Source of the DNA: Cyanobacteria bacterium RU_5_0
GTDB lineage: Bacteria; Cyanobacteriota; Cyanobacteriia; Elainellales; Elainellaceae
Direction of reading: 5' to 3'
Length of the DNA: 38,655 nt
Assembly: GCA_012033255.1 (NCBI GenBank)
Contig: JAAUSF010000041.1
Coordinates: forward strand, 1 to 38,655
Position numbers and translations under genes: made by a program. Below are positions 25,983 to 34,967 of the stretch, piece after piece; position 1 is the first letter of the stretch; the number at the start of each line of letters is the position of its first letter. Under the pieces are notes generated by a model that saw only the letters and a list, made by a program, of their open reading frames with translations, ran no database searches and was not told where the DNA came from.

Positions 25983-28061
25983 ATGCTGACCTCGACTGTG
26001 CAGATGATAATCCTACGACTGATTCTTCTGCGTTTCTGTGAAGGGCGAGGCATTGAACCCAATGGGCAATTGCTGGAATGCTCAATGCAACATTCGGTTT
26101 ACGACCAGCTTTGTCAGATCTTTCAAAGAGCAGGCGATCGCTATCATTCTGGGCTATTTTCTAAATCCGAGAATGACCAACCCAATTTGGGTCATAGTTT
26201 GCTGAATTTGACTATAGGAAATGAACCGCTTCAGCAGATTATTCAGACTCTTTATCATCATGCCTATGATTTTTCAGCCATCCCGATCGAATTTTTGGGG
26301 CGGGTCTATGAGCAATGGTTGAGTAAAGAATTGCGGTGGACTGGCGACCAAATGACCATAGCAGATCAACCAGCAGCCAGAAAAGCAAATGGAGTGTACT
26401 ATACGCCATCTTATATTGTAGATGACATCGTAGAGCATACGATCGGACGGCTATTAAACGGGAAAACGCCAAAACAAGTTGAAACCATTAGAATTCTTGA
26501 TCCAGCTTGCGGTTGCGGCTCATTTTTAATTAGGGCATATCAGTTTTTATTGGATTGGTATTTGAGCCAGTATAGGGCGGCACCGGAGAAATACGAACGA
26601 TATCTCGATCGACAGGATAGCAATTGGCAACTGTCTTTTGAGGAGAAGAAGCGAATTTTAGTTGCTCATATTTTTGGTATCGATATAGATCAAAAAGCCG
26701 TCGAAATTACAAAGTTATCATTACTTCTGCAAGGGCTAGCAAGAGAATCAAAAGCAAGCCTTTTTGATTCAACTCAAAGAAATTTTCCTAATTTGGAGAA
26801 GAATCTTCGGTGCGGCAATGCCCTAATGAAGTCAAACTTTTATGAAACGACAGAAGCGAATGGATTTGATGGAATAATTGGCAATCCGCCTTATGGCGCT
26901 TCATTATTTGAGGCTAAAACTTGTGATCTGGCTCACCACTTTCAGCTTCAGAACTATCAACATGATACCTATCTCTTGTTTCTTGAGCAAGCTCTCAATA
27001 ATCTAAACACAAATGGTTGGCTCGGAATAATTATTCCTAATACTTGGCGGCTCAATCTTTCCACAAAAACTATTAGAAAATATATAATTCATCAAACTCA
27101 GATTGATGCGATCGTCCATCACAGATACCCTATTTTCTCTAAAGCAATCGTTGATACCGAAATTATTATTCTTGCCAAATCTCAACCCGTTTTCAATCAC
27201 CAAATTCAGATCACCATCGCTCACACCGCTCAACATCAAGAGATGTATTTGATTCCTCAAAACCGTTGGCAAACGTTGGATGGTCAGCCTATTAATATTT
27301 TTGAGCGACCTGAGCTAACAGAATTAGCCGATAAACTGAAACAATTCGATCGCCTCGACCAGTTTTTCATCACTACACAAGGGGCTAAACCGTTTCAGGT
27401 CGGCAAAGGAAAACCACCCCAAACGCGATCGATAGTTGAGGCTAAGCCATTTGTTGCAACGACAAAACGCGATGATACGTTTCGTCCGCTATTGCGCGGC
27501 AGTTTGATTCAGCGATATCAAATCCTGTGGAACCAAAATTACTGGATTAGTTTTGGCAACTGGTTAGCTGAACCGCGCTATTCAGCCCAGTATGATGCAG
27601 ATGAAAAGATTGTAATCCGACAAACCGGAGATTCGTTGATCGCAACTCTAGATGATCAGCAATTTATCGTGCGCGATAACTTGTATACGATCGTGCCACG
27701 CGATCACGGTGAACGATCGATCAGCCTAAAATATGCGCTTGCTCTAATTAACTCTCGCCTCCTGAACTGGTTTTACCAAACTATCCTCAATCCAGAACGC
27801 GGAGAAGCACTTGCCCAAGTTAAACGAGGTCACATTGCCCAATTACCGATCGCGACAGTTCAGTTATCGGATGGCAACGAGCAAGCAAAGCACGATCGTT
27901 TCGTTCTTCTCGTTGAACGATTGTTATTGCTCCACAAACAACCTAGAACAACAGGAGTTGAACGACAGATGAAAGCCATTGAGCATCAAATTGATCGTCT
28001 CGTGTATGAAATGTATGAACTCACTGAAGATGAGATTGCGATCGTGGAATTATCTTCTTAG
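25983..28061 (+). CDS. Eco57I-like N6-adenine DNA methyltransferase with TaqI-type recognition domain, N-terminally short
   Basis: This 692-residue protein has motif X GVYYTP (137-142), motif I ILDPACGCGSFLIRAY (173-181 core), a second acidic motif HIFGIDIDQKAVEITKLSL and catalytic motif IV NPPYG (301-305). A C-terminal specificity part contains KPFVATTKRDDTFRPLLRGS, LKYALALINSRLLNWFYQ and GHIAQLPI, and the usual helical end IDRLVYEMYELTEDE. It modifies adenine at N6 in a specific sequence. The conserved helical region before MLTSTVQ extends in frame upstream of the ATG (TWLANDLAQRNSTLTPP, open back to 25884 after a TAG), so the true protein starts at a non-ATG codon or the gene has lost its 5' part. 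The nuclease domain seen in type IIG relatives is absent. It ends with a 4-bp convergent overlap with the SLH gene. Confidence 0.9.
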   Translation: MLTSTVQMIILRLILLRFCEGRGIEPNGQLLECSMQHSVYDQLCQIFQRAGDRYHSGLFSKSENDQPNLGHSLLNLTIGNEPLQQIIQTLYHHAYDFSAIPIEFLGRVYEQWLSKELRWTGDQMTIADQPAARKANGVYYTPSYIVDDIVEHTIGRLLNGKTPKQVETIRILDPACGCGSFLIRAYQFLLDWYLSQYRAAPEKYERYLDRQDSNWQLSFEEKKRILVAHIFGIDIDQKAVEITKLSLLLQGLARESKASLFDSTQRNFPNLEKNLRCGNALMKSNFYETTEANGFDGIIGNPPYGASLFEAKTCDLAHHFQLQNYQHDTYLLFLEQALNNLNTNGWLGIIIPNTWRLNLSTKTIRKYIIHQTQIDAIVHHRYPIFSKAIVDTEIIILAKSQPVFNHQIQITIAHTAQHQEMYLIPQNRWQTLDGQPINIFERPELTELADKLKQFDRLDQFFITTQGAKPFQVGKGKPPQTRSIVEAKPFVATTKRDDTFRPLLRGSLIQRYQILWNQNYWISFGNWLAEPRYSAQYDADEKIVIRQTGDSLIATLDDQQFIVRDNLYTIVPRDHGERSISLKYALALINSRLLNWFYQTILNPERGEALAQVKRGHIAQLPIATVQLSDGNEQAKHDRFVLLVERLLLLHKQPRTTGVERQMKAIEHQIDRLVYEMYELTEDEIAIVELSS

Positions 28062-28804
28062 GGACGCACGATGTATTCCGATTGAATCGGTTCAACCTGA
28101 TCGGATGCCACAAGGGCTTGATAGACTAACGCTGCAATTTCAGCACGAGTGATGGGTTGATTCGGGTTCAACATAGCGCGATCAGGATAGTTGACCACTA
28201 TATTCGATTCGGTTGCTGTCCCGACAGCAGGAATCGCCCACTGTGGAATCTGATTGCTATCCTGAAAGGTCTGTGCAGTTTGGGAGGCATTTGCAGATTC
28301 GGGTAGGCGAACGCCATTCACCAGCGATGCTAAAACTTGCACTTTTGAAATGGGTTGATCTGGAGCGAAATTACCCTCCGGATAGCCTTTGAGGAATCCA
28401 GTTTTAACGGCTTCGTCGATCGCGGGAGCCGCCCAATAGTTCGATGGAATGTCCGTGAAAGCGATCGATTGTTGGGCTTGTTCTGGGGGCAAAACTCTCT
28501 CTAGCAATGCCGCATACTCAGCACGAGTCACGGGTTGCTCAGGACGGAAGGTACCATCCTCAAACCCTGAAATAATTCCGCGCTGGCTCAAATTAGTGAT
28601 GAACGGATATGCCCAATATTCTGCCGGAACATCCGGGAACTCACCAGTCGCCTGCGAAACTGGAGGTGCAACCATGATCGGGGTAGGTGGCGTAGCAACC
28701 GATGGATCAGTCGTCGGAGAGGGGGTGACAGCCGATGGAGCCACATAGGGCATCGTTCTGGGTGTCTCTCGGACTGATGGGATATCTACTGGTTCTTCAA
28801 TCAA
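28058..28804 (-). CDS. S-layer homology (SLH) triple-domain protein, downstream half of a split gene
   Basis: The 248-residue frame holds a Pro/Thr/Ser-rich linker (about 20-65) and three SLH domains: FPDVPAEYWAYPFITNLSQR onward, FTDIPSNYWAAPAIDEAVKT onward, and FQDSNQIPQWAIPAVGTATE onward, each with a TRAE or similar motif. SLH domains bind pyruvylated cell-wall polymer in Gram-positives and are common in cyanobacterial envelope proteins. The first start is a TTG overlapping the stop of the preceding frame (TTGA); the first ATG is at 28753. The frame has no signal or anchor of its own, whereas the preceding frame supplies an N-terminal membrane helix. I therefore regard both as halves of one gene separated by a frameshift. 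Confidence 0.88.
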   Translation of the reverse strand: MIEEPVDIPSVRETPRTMPYVAPSAVTPSPTTDPSVATPPTPIMVAPPVSQATGEFPDVPAEYWAYPFITNLSQRGIISGFEDGTFRPEQPVTRAEYAALLERVLPPEQAQQSIAFTDIPSNYWAAPAIDEAVKTGFLKGYPEGNFAPDQPISKVQVLASLVNGVRLPESANASQTAQTFQDSNQIPQWAIPAVGTATESNIVVNYPDRAMLNPNQPITRAEIAALVYQALVASDQVEPIQSEYIVRP

Positions 28805-29127
28805 TCGCCGTCCCTGAATTGCCCGCCTGGTACCAGCGTTGTCCCTTGGGGAGGGGCTGATCGACTCGTCTCAGGCACAGGCAACGGAATCAGAGGTGCC
28901 TCTTCGGGTGTGGATTCAGGCTCTACGGATAAGCCGTTTCCGGGTGCCAATTCTCCAGGCGTCAGAAAGGGTGAACCGATCAAGACAGAATCCTGTTCGC
29001 GGCGGGTAAGTCCCCAGAAGAGAATAATGCCGATCGCGGCTAGGGCAACAAACACGGCGATCGCTTCATCAAATCCCAGATCTCGTCTACGGGATGAATG
29101 AGGATCAGTTGGAGGCTCTGAGGTCAT
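28801..29127 (-). CDS. N-terminal membrane-anchor half of the SLH protein
   Basis: The 108-residue frame starts at ATG 29127 (MTSEPPTDPHSSRRRDLGFD); a TTG at 29148 is possible but less likely. It has a basic cytoplasmic start, one membrane helix (about 25-45, IAVFVALAAIGIILFWGLTR) and a Pro/Glu-rich linker ending LVPGGQFRDGD. From memory of the family, cyanobacterial SLH proteins with this N-terminus carry the SLH domains in the same chain. Here the stop TGA overlaps a TTG opening the SLH frame. It may be a true frameshift, a sequencing error, or a coupled two-gene arrangement. Confidence 0.75.
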   Translation of the reverse strand: MTSEPPTDPHSSRRRDLGFDEAIAVFVALAAIGIILFWGLTRREQDSVLIGSPFLTPGELAPGNGLSVEPESTPEEAPLIPLPVPETSRSAPPQGTTLVPGGQFRDGD

Positions 29128-29268
29128 GATAAGACTTGAATGAAACAACGACCCTGAAAGACTAGCTCAGTCTTGTGCTGAGATTATCTCATGATTGTCA
29201 AGTGGATTAAAGGACTACGCCTATCTCGAAAGGATGATTGATAATCAGGGGTAGAGGAGGGATAAGGG

Positions 29269-30603
29269 ATGCGGGATGCAGGAGGGGGGATGATTCGTCG
29301 TCGGTTTGGGCTTCCGGTAGTCGTGTTGAGTGTGCTGGCGGCGATCGCGTTTGCGGCACAGTGGATACAGGAGCAAAATCGGGTTTATCAGTTGGTGATT
29401 GCAACTGGGGGTAAAGATGGAGAGTATTATGCGTTTGCAGAGGCGTTAGCGGTGGTGGTCGATCGCCATCATCCTAATATTCAAATTACGGTGTTGGCGA
29501 CAGAGGGATCGCCGCAAAATCTAGAGCTTCTAGAGCAAGGAAAAGCTCAGTTGGCGATCGTTCAAAGTGACACGCCGACAAAACCTTCTGCGAGAGCCGT
29601 TGCATACCTGTTTCCGGAGGTGTTTCATTTGCTGGCACGATCGGATTCTGGGATTCGATCGGTGAATGATTTGCGCGGTAAGCGAGTGGCTCTGATGCCG
29701 AAAGGGAGCGGTTCGTATGCACTGTTTTGGGCGATGGGGCAGCATTATCGATTGAGCGAATCTACTTTCACGCCAGTGGTGTTACCGCCCAATGAAGCCT
29801 ATGCAGCCCTCCGTCAAGGTCGAGTGGATGCGCTGTTTCGGGTGATAGCATTGGGCAATCCTTCAATGGGTGAATTGCTACAATCGAGTCGATCGCAGTT
29901 GATTGCGATTGATCAAGTCGATGCGTTGCGGCTGTCTCTGCCTTATCTGGAAGCAACTCATATCCCCAAAGGCACTTATGATGGGGCCGTACCAACTCCG
30001 ACAGAAGATCTACCAGTCGTCGGTGTCCGAGCCGTATTGGTCAGCCACACTGACGTGAATCCGGCTGTGGTGCAAGATATCACCCAAACGTTGTTTGAAT
30101 TCCGCAATGAGATCGTTTCGATCTATCCCAGAGCCGCGATGATACGTCTGCCCGATTCAATGGAAAATCTGGGACTGCCGCTCCATTCAGGCGCAAAGGC
30201 CTATTACGAACATGATCAACCTGGTTTTTTGATTGAATATGCTGAGCCGATCGGTCTACTACTCTCGGTGTCAGTCTTAGCAGTATCTGGACTCTGGCAG
30301 TTTCGACTGTGGTTAGCCGGACGCCAGAAAAACCGCGCTGATACCTATAACTTAGAGATCATGGCGTTGATCGATCGGATGCAAATTGTGGAAGATTTGC
30401 GAGAACTAGAACAAGTGCGACTGCAATTATTTGAGATTCTTCGTAAGGTTGTCATCGATTTAGATAACGATCGCATCACCCCCGAATCGTTTCAATCGTT
30501 TATGTTTCCCTGGGAAGTCGCAATTACTACACTCCGTCATCAAGAAATGATTCTGGTGAATATGCGATTACGACAGGAAAGGCTATCAGAGATTTCGTCT
30601 TAA
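29269..30603 (+). CDS. TAXI family TRAP-type solute-binding protein with two membrane anchors
   Basis: The 444-residue protein has an N-terminal helix (about 13-31, FGLPVVVLSVLAAIAFAA), followed by a TAXI-type binding domain (VIATGGKDGEYYAFAEALAV, TEGSPQNLELLEQGKAQLAI, VNDLRGKRVALMPKGSGSYA). A second helix (about 325-347, IGLLLSVSVLAVSGLWQFRL) and a C-terminal cytoplasmic, helical tail of about 95 residues follow. Classical TAXI proteins are soluble periplasmic receptors for tripartite TRAP transporters; no dctQM-type permease gene is nearby. Two starts are possible: ATG 29269 (with GAGGAGG upstream) and ATG 29290 (with GGAGG); both keep the anchor. The 3' end overlaps the convergent glycosyltransferase gene by 18 bp. 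Confidence 0.88.
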   Translation: MRDAGGGMIRRRFGLPVVVLSVLAAIAFAAQWIQEQNRVYQLVIATGGKDGEYYAFAEALAVVVDRHHPNIQITVLATEGSPQNLELLEQGKAQLAIVQSDTPTKPSARAVAYLFPEVFHLLARSDSGIRSVNDLRGKRVALMPKGSGSYALFWAMGQHYRLSESTFTPVVLPPNEAYAALRQGRVDALFRVIALGNPSMGELLQSSRSQLIAIDQVDALRLSLPYLEATHIPKGTYDGAVPTPTEDLPVVGVRAVLVSHTDVNPAVVQDITQTLFEFRNEIVSIYPRAAMIRLPDSMENLGLPLHSGAKAYYEHDQPGFLIEYAEPIGLLLSVSVLAVSGLWQFRLWLAGRQKNRADTYNLEIMALIDRMQIVEDLRELEQVRLQLFEILRKVVIDLDNDRITPESFQSFMFPWEVAITTLRHQEMILVNMRLRQERLSEISS

Positions 30604-31605
30604 TGCGTAGTCCTGACGTTCAAGAGTCTGCAAAACACCAACTTCTCCATCAAGCAGAGCATATTCATCGACCACTTTTTGTCGGAACTGTTCATGAGTC
30701 CCCGTCAGGCTCTCAATTCCCCGGCGGAATCCCCACTCCATCAATGCTTGAACACAGGCAAGACGCTCACTCAATGGGATTGGACTCCTGAAGATTGCTT
30801 CAAAGTATGCTTTCCACTTGATGAATCCAGGTACCTTTGCCGCTAAACTTGTTCGCTTAACGGTTGGATCAAACCAGAGCAAGCGGGAAACTTGATCATT
30901 CTGGGCACGGCAGAAACAACCAGGATGATCCCGTCGGTAGAACAGGTAATCTTCAACGTATCCAACGTCGCCCAGCAAAAGTACCTCAGCCATGAAGTTC
31001 CGATCAGCCCCACTAAAACTCCCCTGCAAGCGAGTTTTGGCAACAAGGTCAGATCTCATTACCCCAAAAACCTCATTGAAATAGCCTGCCCAAAGAATTC
31101 GCCGAAAGCGATCGCTGGCACATGGAGCATTCAATCGAACTTCATGATCGTAGTTTCCAAAGGCATCTCCCTTGTCGTCAATTACAAGTGAGCGAGAGTG
31201 AACAATAGCCAGAGAAGGGTTTCGATCGAACACTTCCATGCATTGACGGAGATAATCCGGCGCGATGATATCATCGTGGGCAAGCCATTTGAAGTAGGGA
31301 GCATTTCCTAACTGGAACACAAAGTTCCAGTTCCCGGCTCCTCCAATATTTTTGGGTTGCCGATAATAAACAATACGATTGTCTCGTGCCGCATATTCGC
31401 GACAAATATCAGGAGTTGAATCGGTTGAAGCGTTATCACTGATAATTAAGCGAAAATCCGTGAAGGTTTGTGCCAGGACAGATTCAATCGCTTCACGGAG
31501 ATAGTTTTCTCCGTTATACACATAAATGCCTAAAACAATACGAGGGCTGTCTGCTGATGTTACGTTTGAGCTATGGCTTAAACTGGAACCTGATTCTTTT
31601 AGCAT
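30586..31605 (-). CDS. family 2 glycosyltransferase
   Basis: The 339-residue GT-A glycosyltransferase begins its fold at SPRIVLGIYVYNGENYLREA, with the nucleotide-binding SDNASTDSTPDICREYA and the acidic metal-binding motif HDDIIAPDY (about residue 115). The later part has SGADRNFMAEVLLLGDVGYV, which supplies the catalytic acidic region, and ends with basic helices. There is no membrane segment. It probably transfers a sugar to a lipid-linked or surface polysaccharide acceptor; donor and linkage cannot be read from sequence. The neighbouring nucleotide-sugar genes (33.1-37.6 kb, opposite strand) fit a surface polysaccharide role. Start ATG 31605; the 3' end overlaps the TAXI gene by 18 bp. 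Confidence 0.92.
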   Translation of the reverse strand: MLKESGSSLSHSSNVTSADSPRIVLGIYVYNGENYLREAIESVLAQTFTDFRLIISDNASTDSTPDICREYAARDNRIVYYRQPKNIGGAGNWNFVFQLGNAPYFKWLAHDDIIAPDYLRQCMEVFDRNPSLAIVHSRSLVIDDKGDAFGNYDHEVRLNAPCASDRFRRILWAGYFNEVFGVMRSDLVAKTRLQGSFSGADRNFMAEVLLLGDVGYVEDYLFYRRDHPGCFCRAQNDQVSRLLWFDPTVKRTSLAAKVPGFIKWKAYFEAIFRSPIPLSERLACVQALMEWGFRRGIESLTGTHEQFRQKVVDEYALLDGEVGVLQTLERQDYALRRNL

Positions 31606-33104
31606 GATAGATCACCTAATTGGCTAGACAAAAATCATTGGACAGTGCTTTTGCTAAAACTAAACGGTTTGCAAGTGTTGATTTCTTGTAGTCTACCCGT
31701 CTAGGTCGGCTGCTTTTTCTAGACGTTAGCCGAACCTAAGTGCAATGAAATCTATTGATAATGACACTTGAAATCGCAAAAATTCCAGAAAATTCCTAAA
31801 CCTTTTTTAGCGCCATACCTGGTCAACTTTTTTACAAAGTTGTCAAATAGATGACAGAAAAACAAAGCGATCGTTTCACAGATCACCTGTGATGACCACG
31901 CTTTCCTTCGCTAGTAATACAGCCATACTCTTTACTAAACTCTCGAATTCCCTACCTCTGCTACTAGGAAATTCTGCAAGTCTAGATTGACTTCAGAGTG
32001 CGTCAAGCACCCTAACTAGATACATCTGGACGGTCGTAACTTATTAAGCTCTATCTCAGTTTCACAGGCTTCTCTCAATATGAAAAATAATTTTTAGAAA
32101 ATTTTTACAAAGCAATAATACATCATTCTCATGTGCAAAGTCGCTAGTTTTAAATTCTTATAATATCAATACTTTTTTTCTTCACGAGAGCTTGAGAAAA
32201 GCGTGAACATGAAGCATTCTTTCAATTAAACACTAATATTTCCCTTTAGCTTTGCCTTTACCTCTGTAGCAAATTATTCAAGTGATTCTGTCTACATATA
32301 GCAGCCCTAAATCATTTGCAAGAAGGGGGTGGAGGGGCAGTGCCCCCTCCTTGGGACTTCGTCCCCAAACCCCCTTTGGGTTTTCTCACAATTGATTTGG
32401 GATTGCTATAAGACTTTTTTAGATGTTATGACGACTTTATTGAGAGATAAATAGATGCTTAATGACTCTTCCTGTCAGATACCGTGAAGTTGCCGTGAAT
32501 GAGTTGAGAAAAGTTTACTGTATCTTTATAAAAAAGATTGTTTAATGAAGATTATATAAAAAATTTTCAAACATAGGCGGTTGATCTTGTGAATTTCTAG
32601 TAATGTAAGAATTAGCAACGTAAGGATTATTTTTCACTATTTCACAGCGTCTTCACTTGTTTTTACGCTGTTCAGGTTGTAGTTATCAGACAGAAGAAGA
32701 AATTGTCTGGCATGATTGCTGCGACTGAATCTTTTAGGACTTTACTCTTACCTCGTAACAGGTCTACCCAGACTCAGTTTTGTAGATACTGCTCACTGAA
32801 TCGATCGCAGCTGCAATTATATCGTTAGCTCAACGGACTCTGCTTACACCGTTGAATTGACGTAGCAGCAAGAACGGAATAGTTCTAGCTGAGAGATTTT
32901 GCGTTATGTGAAGACGCAGCAGGTTTCGTTCACCTACAGCCAGTTTCACTTGCATAAGCCACACGCATACCCATCCACTCATCCACTCATCTACCCACCC
33001 ACACACAACTGTGGCTCACTCATCTGAAAACCGCTGTATTTGCCATCTCTAATACTCAACTCCATTGAGGAGTCTGAATCGCAATTGAACGATGGAGCTT
33101 TGCT
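31606..33104. other. long A/T-rich non-coding region between divergent polysaccharide genes
   Basis: No frame with protein-like content was found in about 1.5 kb. The contents seen are a MITE-like element (32297-32410), a very A/T-rich part (32080-32280 and 32520-32640, including ATTATATAAAAAATTTTCAA), and a CATCCACTCATCCACTCATC-type simple repeat (about 32970-33000). It presumably holds promoters for both sides and a long leader for the rfbF gene. A small RNA is possible, but nothing diagnostic was seen. Confidence 0.6.
32297..32410. repeat. MITE-like element with TATAGC ends
   Basis: The left end TATAGCAGCCCTAAATCATT and the reverse complement of the right end, TATAGCAATCCCAAATCAAT, agree at 18 of 23 positions over the extended ends. 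The interior has stacked hairpins (GGAGGGGCA/TGCCCCCTCC at 331-350; TTGGGAC/GTCCCCAA at 351-368). The length is 114 bp and there is no coding capacity. Terminal TA is compatible with insertion by an IS630/Tc1-type transposase, which duplicates TA. Confidence 0.75.
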
Positions 33105-33956
33105 ATGAAAGTTGCAATTTTGGCTGGGGGTGTTGGTTCACGGCTTGCCGAAGAAACAGAGGTTAAGCCTAAGCCAATGGTAGAGATCGGAGGACGCCCC
33201 ATCCTCTGGCACATCATGATGAACTATTCCCACTATGGCTTCAAGGATTTTGTGATCGCCTTGGGGTACAAGGGGGAAGTGATAAAAAGATATATGGTAG
33301 ATTATTGTTCGCTCAACAGCAACCTCACGGTAAGCCTAAGAAATGGCAACGTGAGGACACACGATGGCTATCATCTCGACTGGACAGTTGATTTGATCGA
33401 CACGGGCGTAGCCACCAACACGGGCGGACGTATCAAGCGACTCGCTCCCTACGTAGATAAGCAGACCTTCATGCTGACTTGGGGAGACGGCGTTTCCGAT
33501 GTCAATTTATATGATCTGCTGGCATTTCATCGTTCTCACGGCAAGCTGGCAACCCTGACGGCAGTTCGTCCTCCCGCCCGCTTCGGACATCTGGAACTGG
33601 ATGGCAATCAGATTGTCGAATTTTCTGAGAAGCCTCAAACTCGTGAAGGTTGGATTAACGGTGCATTCTTTGTTCTAGAGCCAAAAGTGTTCGATTATGT
33701 CGCAGGCGATGACACCCAGTGGGAGAAAGAACCGTTGGAGCGACTTGCCCAGGATGGTCAACTGATGGCTTATCGGCACACATCCTTCTGGCAGTGCATG
33801 GATACCCTACGCGACAAGCGTTTACTTGAAAGTTTATGGCAGAGTGACAAGGCACCTTGGAAAATTTGGGAGGAGCAAGATGCGAGTCTTGGTAACGGGG
33901 CACAAAGGGTACATCGGCACCGTACTAGTGCCCATGCTGCTGGAGCAGGGGCATGA
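33105..33956 (+). CDS. rfbF: glucose-1-phosphate cytidylyltransferase
   Basis: The enzyme makes CDP-glucose from CTP and glucose-1-phosphate, the entry step to CDP-deoxysugars. Visible signatures are the nucleotidyltransferase start VAILAGGVGSRLAEET with VKPKPMVEIGGRPILWHIM, the catalytic-site GDGVSDVNLYDL, RPPARFGHLELDG, WINGAFFVLEP and the end FWQCMDTLRDKRLLESLWQS. Known members are about 257 residues; this frame gives 283 because it runs 77 bp into the next gene, ending in an unnatural tail ([16 protein letters not shown]). Start ATG 33105 has TGGAG seven bases upstream. It is the first gene of the sugar cassette, downstream of a very long non-coding leader. Confidence 0.94.
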   Translation: MKVAILAGGVGSRLAEETEVKPKPMVEIGGRPILWHIMMNYSHYGFKDFVIALGYKGEVIKRYMVDYCSLNSNLTVSLRNGNVRTHDGYHLDWTVDLIDTGVATNTGGRIKRLAPYVDKQTFMLTWGDGVSDVNLYDLLAFHRSHGKLATLTAVRPPARFGHLELDGNQIVEFSEKPQTREGWINGAFFVLEPKVFDYVAGDDTQWEKEPLERLAQDGQLMAYRHTSFWQCMDTLRDKRLLESLWQSDKAPWKIWEEQDASLGNGAQRVHRHRTSAHAAGAGA

Positions 33957-34929
33957 TGTTGTTGGTTTAGATAGCGATTTGTATGAGGAAAGCACCTTTG
34001 GCGAGGGCATTCAGCCGATTCCTGAATTGAAAAAGGACATCCGCGATGTCGAACTTGCTGACCTCGACGGTTTTGATGCAGTCATGCACTTGGCAGGACT
34101 TTCTAATGATCCGCTTGGCGATCTCAGCCCCACTTTGACCTACGAGATTAACCATCTTGCCTCTGTGCGTCTAGCTGAATTCGCCAAAGCGGCTGGTGTG
34201 ACTCGCTATATTTTCTCTTCCTCCTGTAGCAACTATGGTGCAGGAGGTGAGGATTGGTTAACTGAAGAGTCAGCGTTCAACCCGGTTACTCCCTATGGCA
34301 TCTCTAAGGTGCGAACAGAAGAAGACGTTTCTAAGCTAGCGGCTGACAATTTCAGCCCGACGTTTCTGCGTAACGCGACGGCTTTTGGTGTGTCTCCCCG
34401 GATTCGCTTTGACCTGGTTCTGAATAACCTAGTGGCTTGGGCATTTACCACGGGGCAAGTCTTCATCAAGAGTGACGGGACTCCTTGGCGACCGATCGTC
34501 CATATTGCAGACATCTCTCGCGCCTTCATTGCGGTGCTACGCGCTCCCCGTGAACTGATTCACAATCAAGCGTTTAATGTTGGACGGAATGAAGATAACT
34601 ATCGCATTCGGGAACTTGCAGAGATTGTTGAATCAGTTGTTCCAGGTTGTCAAATTGAATATGCCAAGGATGCGGGGCCAGACAAACGTTGTTATCGCGT
34701 TGATTGCAGCAAGATCATGCAAACCCTGCCGGAATTTCAGCCACGGTGGAATGCCCATCGTGGTGCTGAAGAACTCTATGCTGCCTATCAAAAGGTGGGG
34801 TTGCTCTTGGAGGACTTTGAAGGTCCGAGGTTTAAACGTGTCGCCCACATCCAAAAGCTTCTCGATAGTAGACGGCTTGATGCGAACCTGCGTTGGCAGC
34901 ACCCGCTAGTGACTGCTGCTGTCCACTGA
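33880..34929 (+). CDS. NAD-dependent epimerase/dehydratase (SDR family)
   Basis: The start is ATG 33880, with GAGGAGCAAG directly upstream, giving 349 residues. It is an extended SDR enzyme: Rossmann motif [20 protein letters not shown], acidic residue in [22 protein letters not shown], catalytic Ser region [10 protein letters not shown] and YGISK with the catalytic Tyr and Lys. Later sections ([38 protein letters not shown]) match nucleotide-sugar-binding parts of the family. It acts on a nucleotide sugar, likely a CDP-hexose derived from the preceding enzyme, as dehydratase, epimerase or ketoreductase. It is not the typical CDP-glucose 4,6-dehydratase (RfbG), so the exact reaction is open. 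The start overlaps the previous frame by 77 bp. Confidence 0.9.
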   Translation: MRVLVTGHKGYIGTVLVPMLLEQGHDVVGLDSDLYEESTFGEGIQPIPELKKDIRDVELADLDGFDAVMHLAGLSNDPLGDLSPTLTYEINHLASVRLAEFAKAAGVTRYIFSSSCSNYGAGGEDWLTEESAFNPVTPYGISKVRTEEDVSKLAADNFSPTFLRNATAFGVSPRIRFDLVLNNLVAWAFTTGQVFIKSDGTPWRPIVHIADISRAFIAVLRAPRELIHNQAFNVGRNEDNYRIRELAEIVESVVPGCQIEYAKDAGPDKRCYRVDCSKIMQTLPEFQPRWNAHRGAEELYAAYQKVGLLLEDFEGPRFKRVAHIQKLLDSRRLDANLRWQHPLVTAAVH

Positions 34930-34967
34930 ATCTGTCTGTGTTCAGTATTTTTCAACTTCAACCTACA

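Noticed and set aside
30892..31191. 99-codon plus-strand frame antisense to the glycosyltransferase
   Set aside because: It is a shadow of a well-supported GT2 gene.
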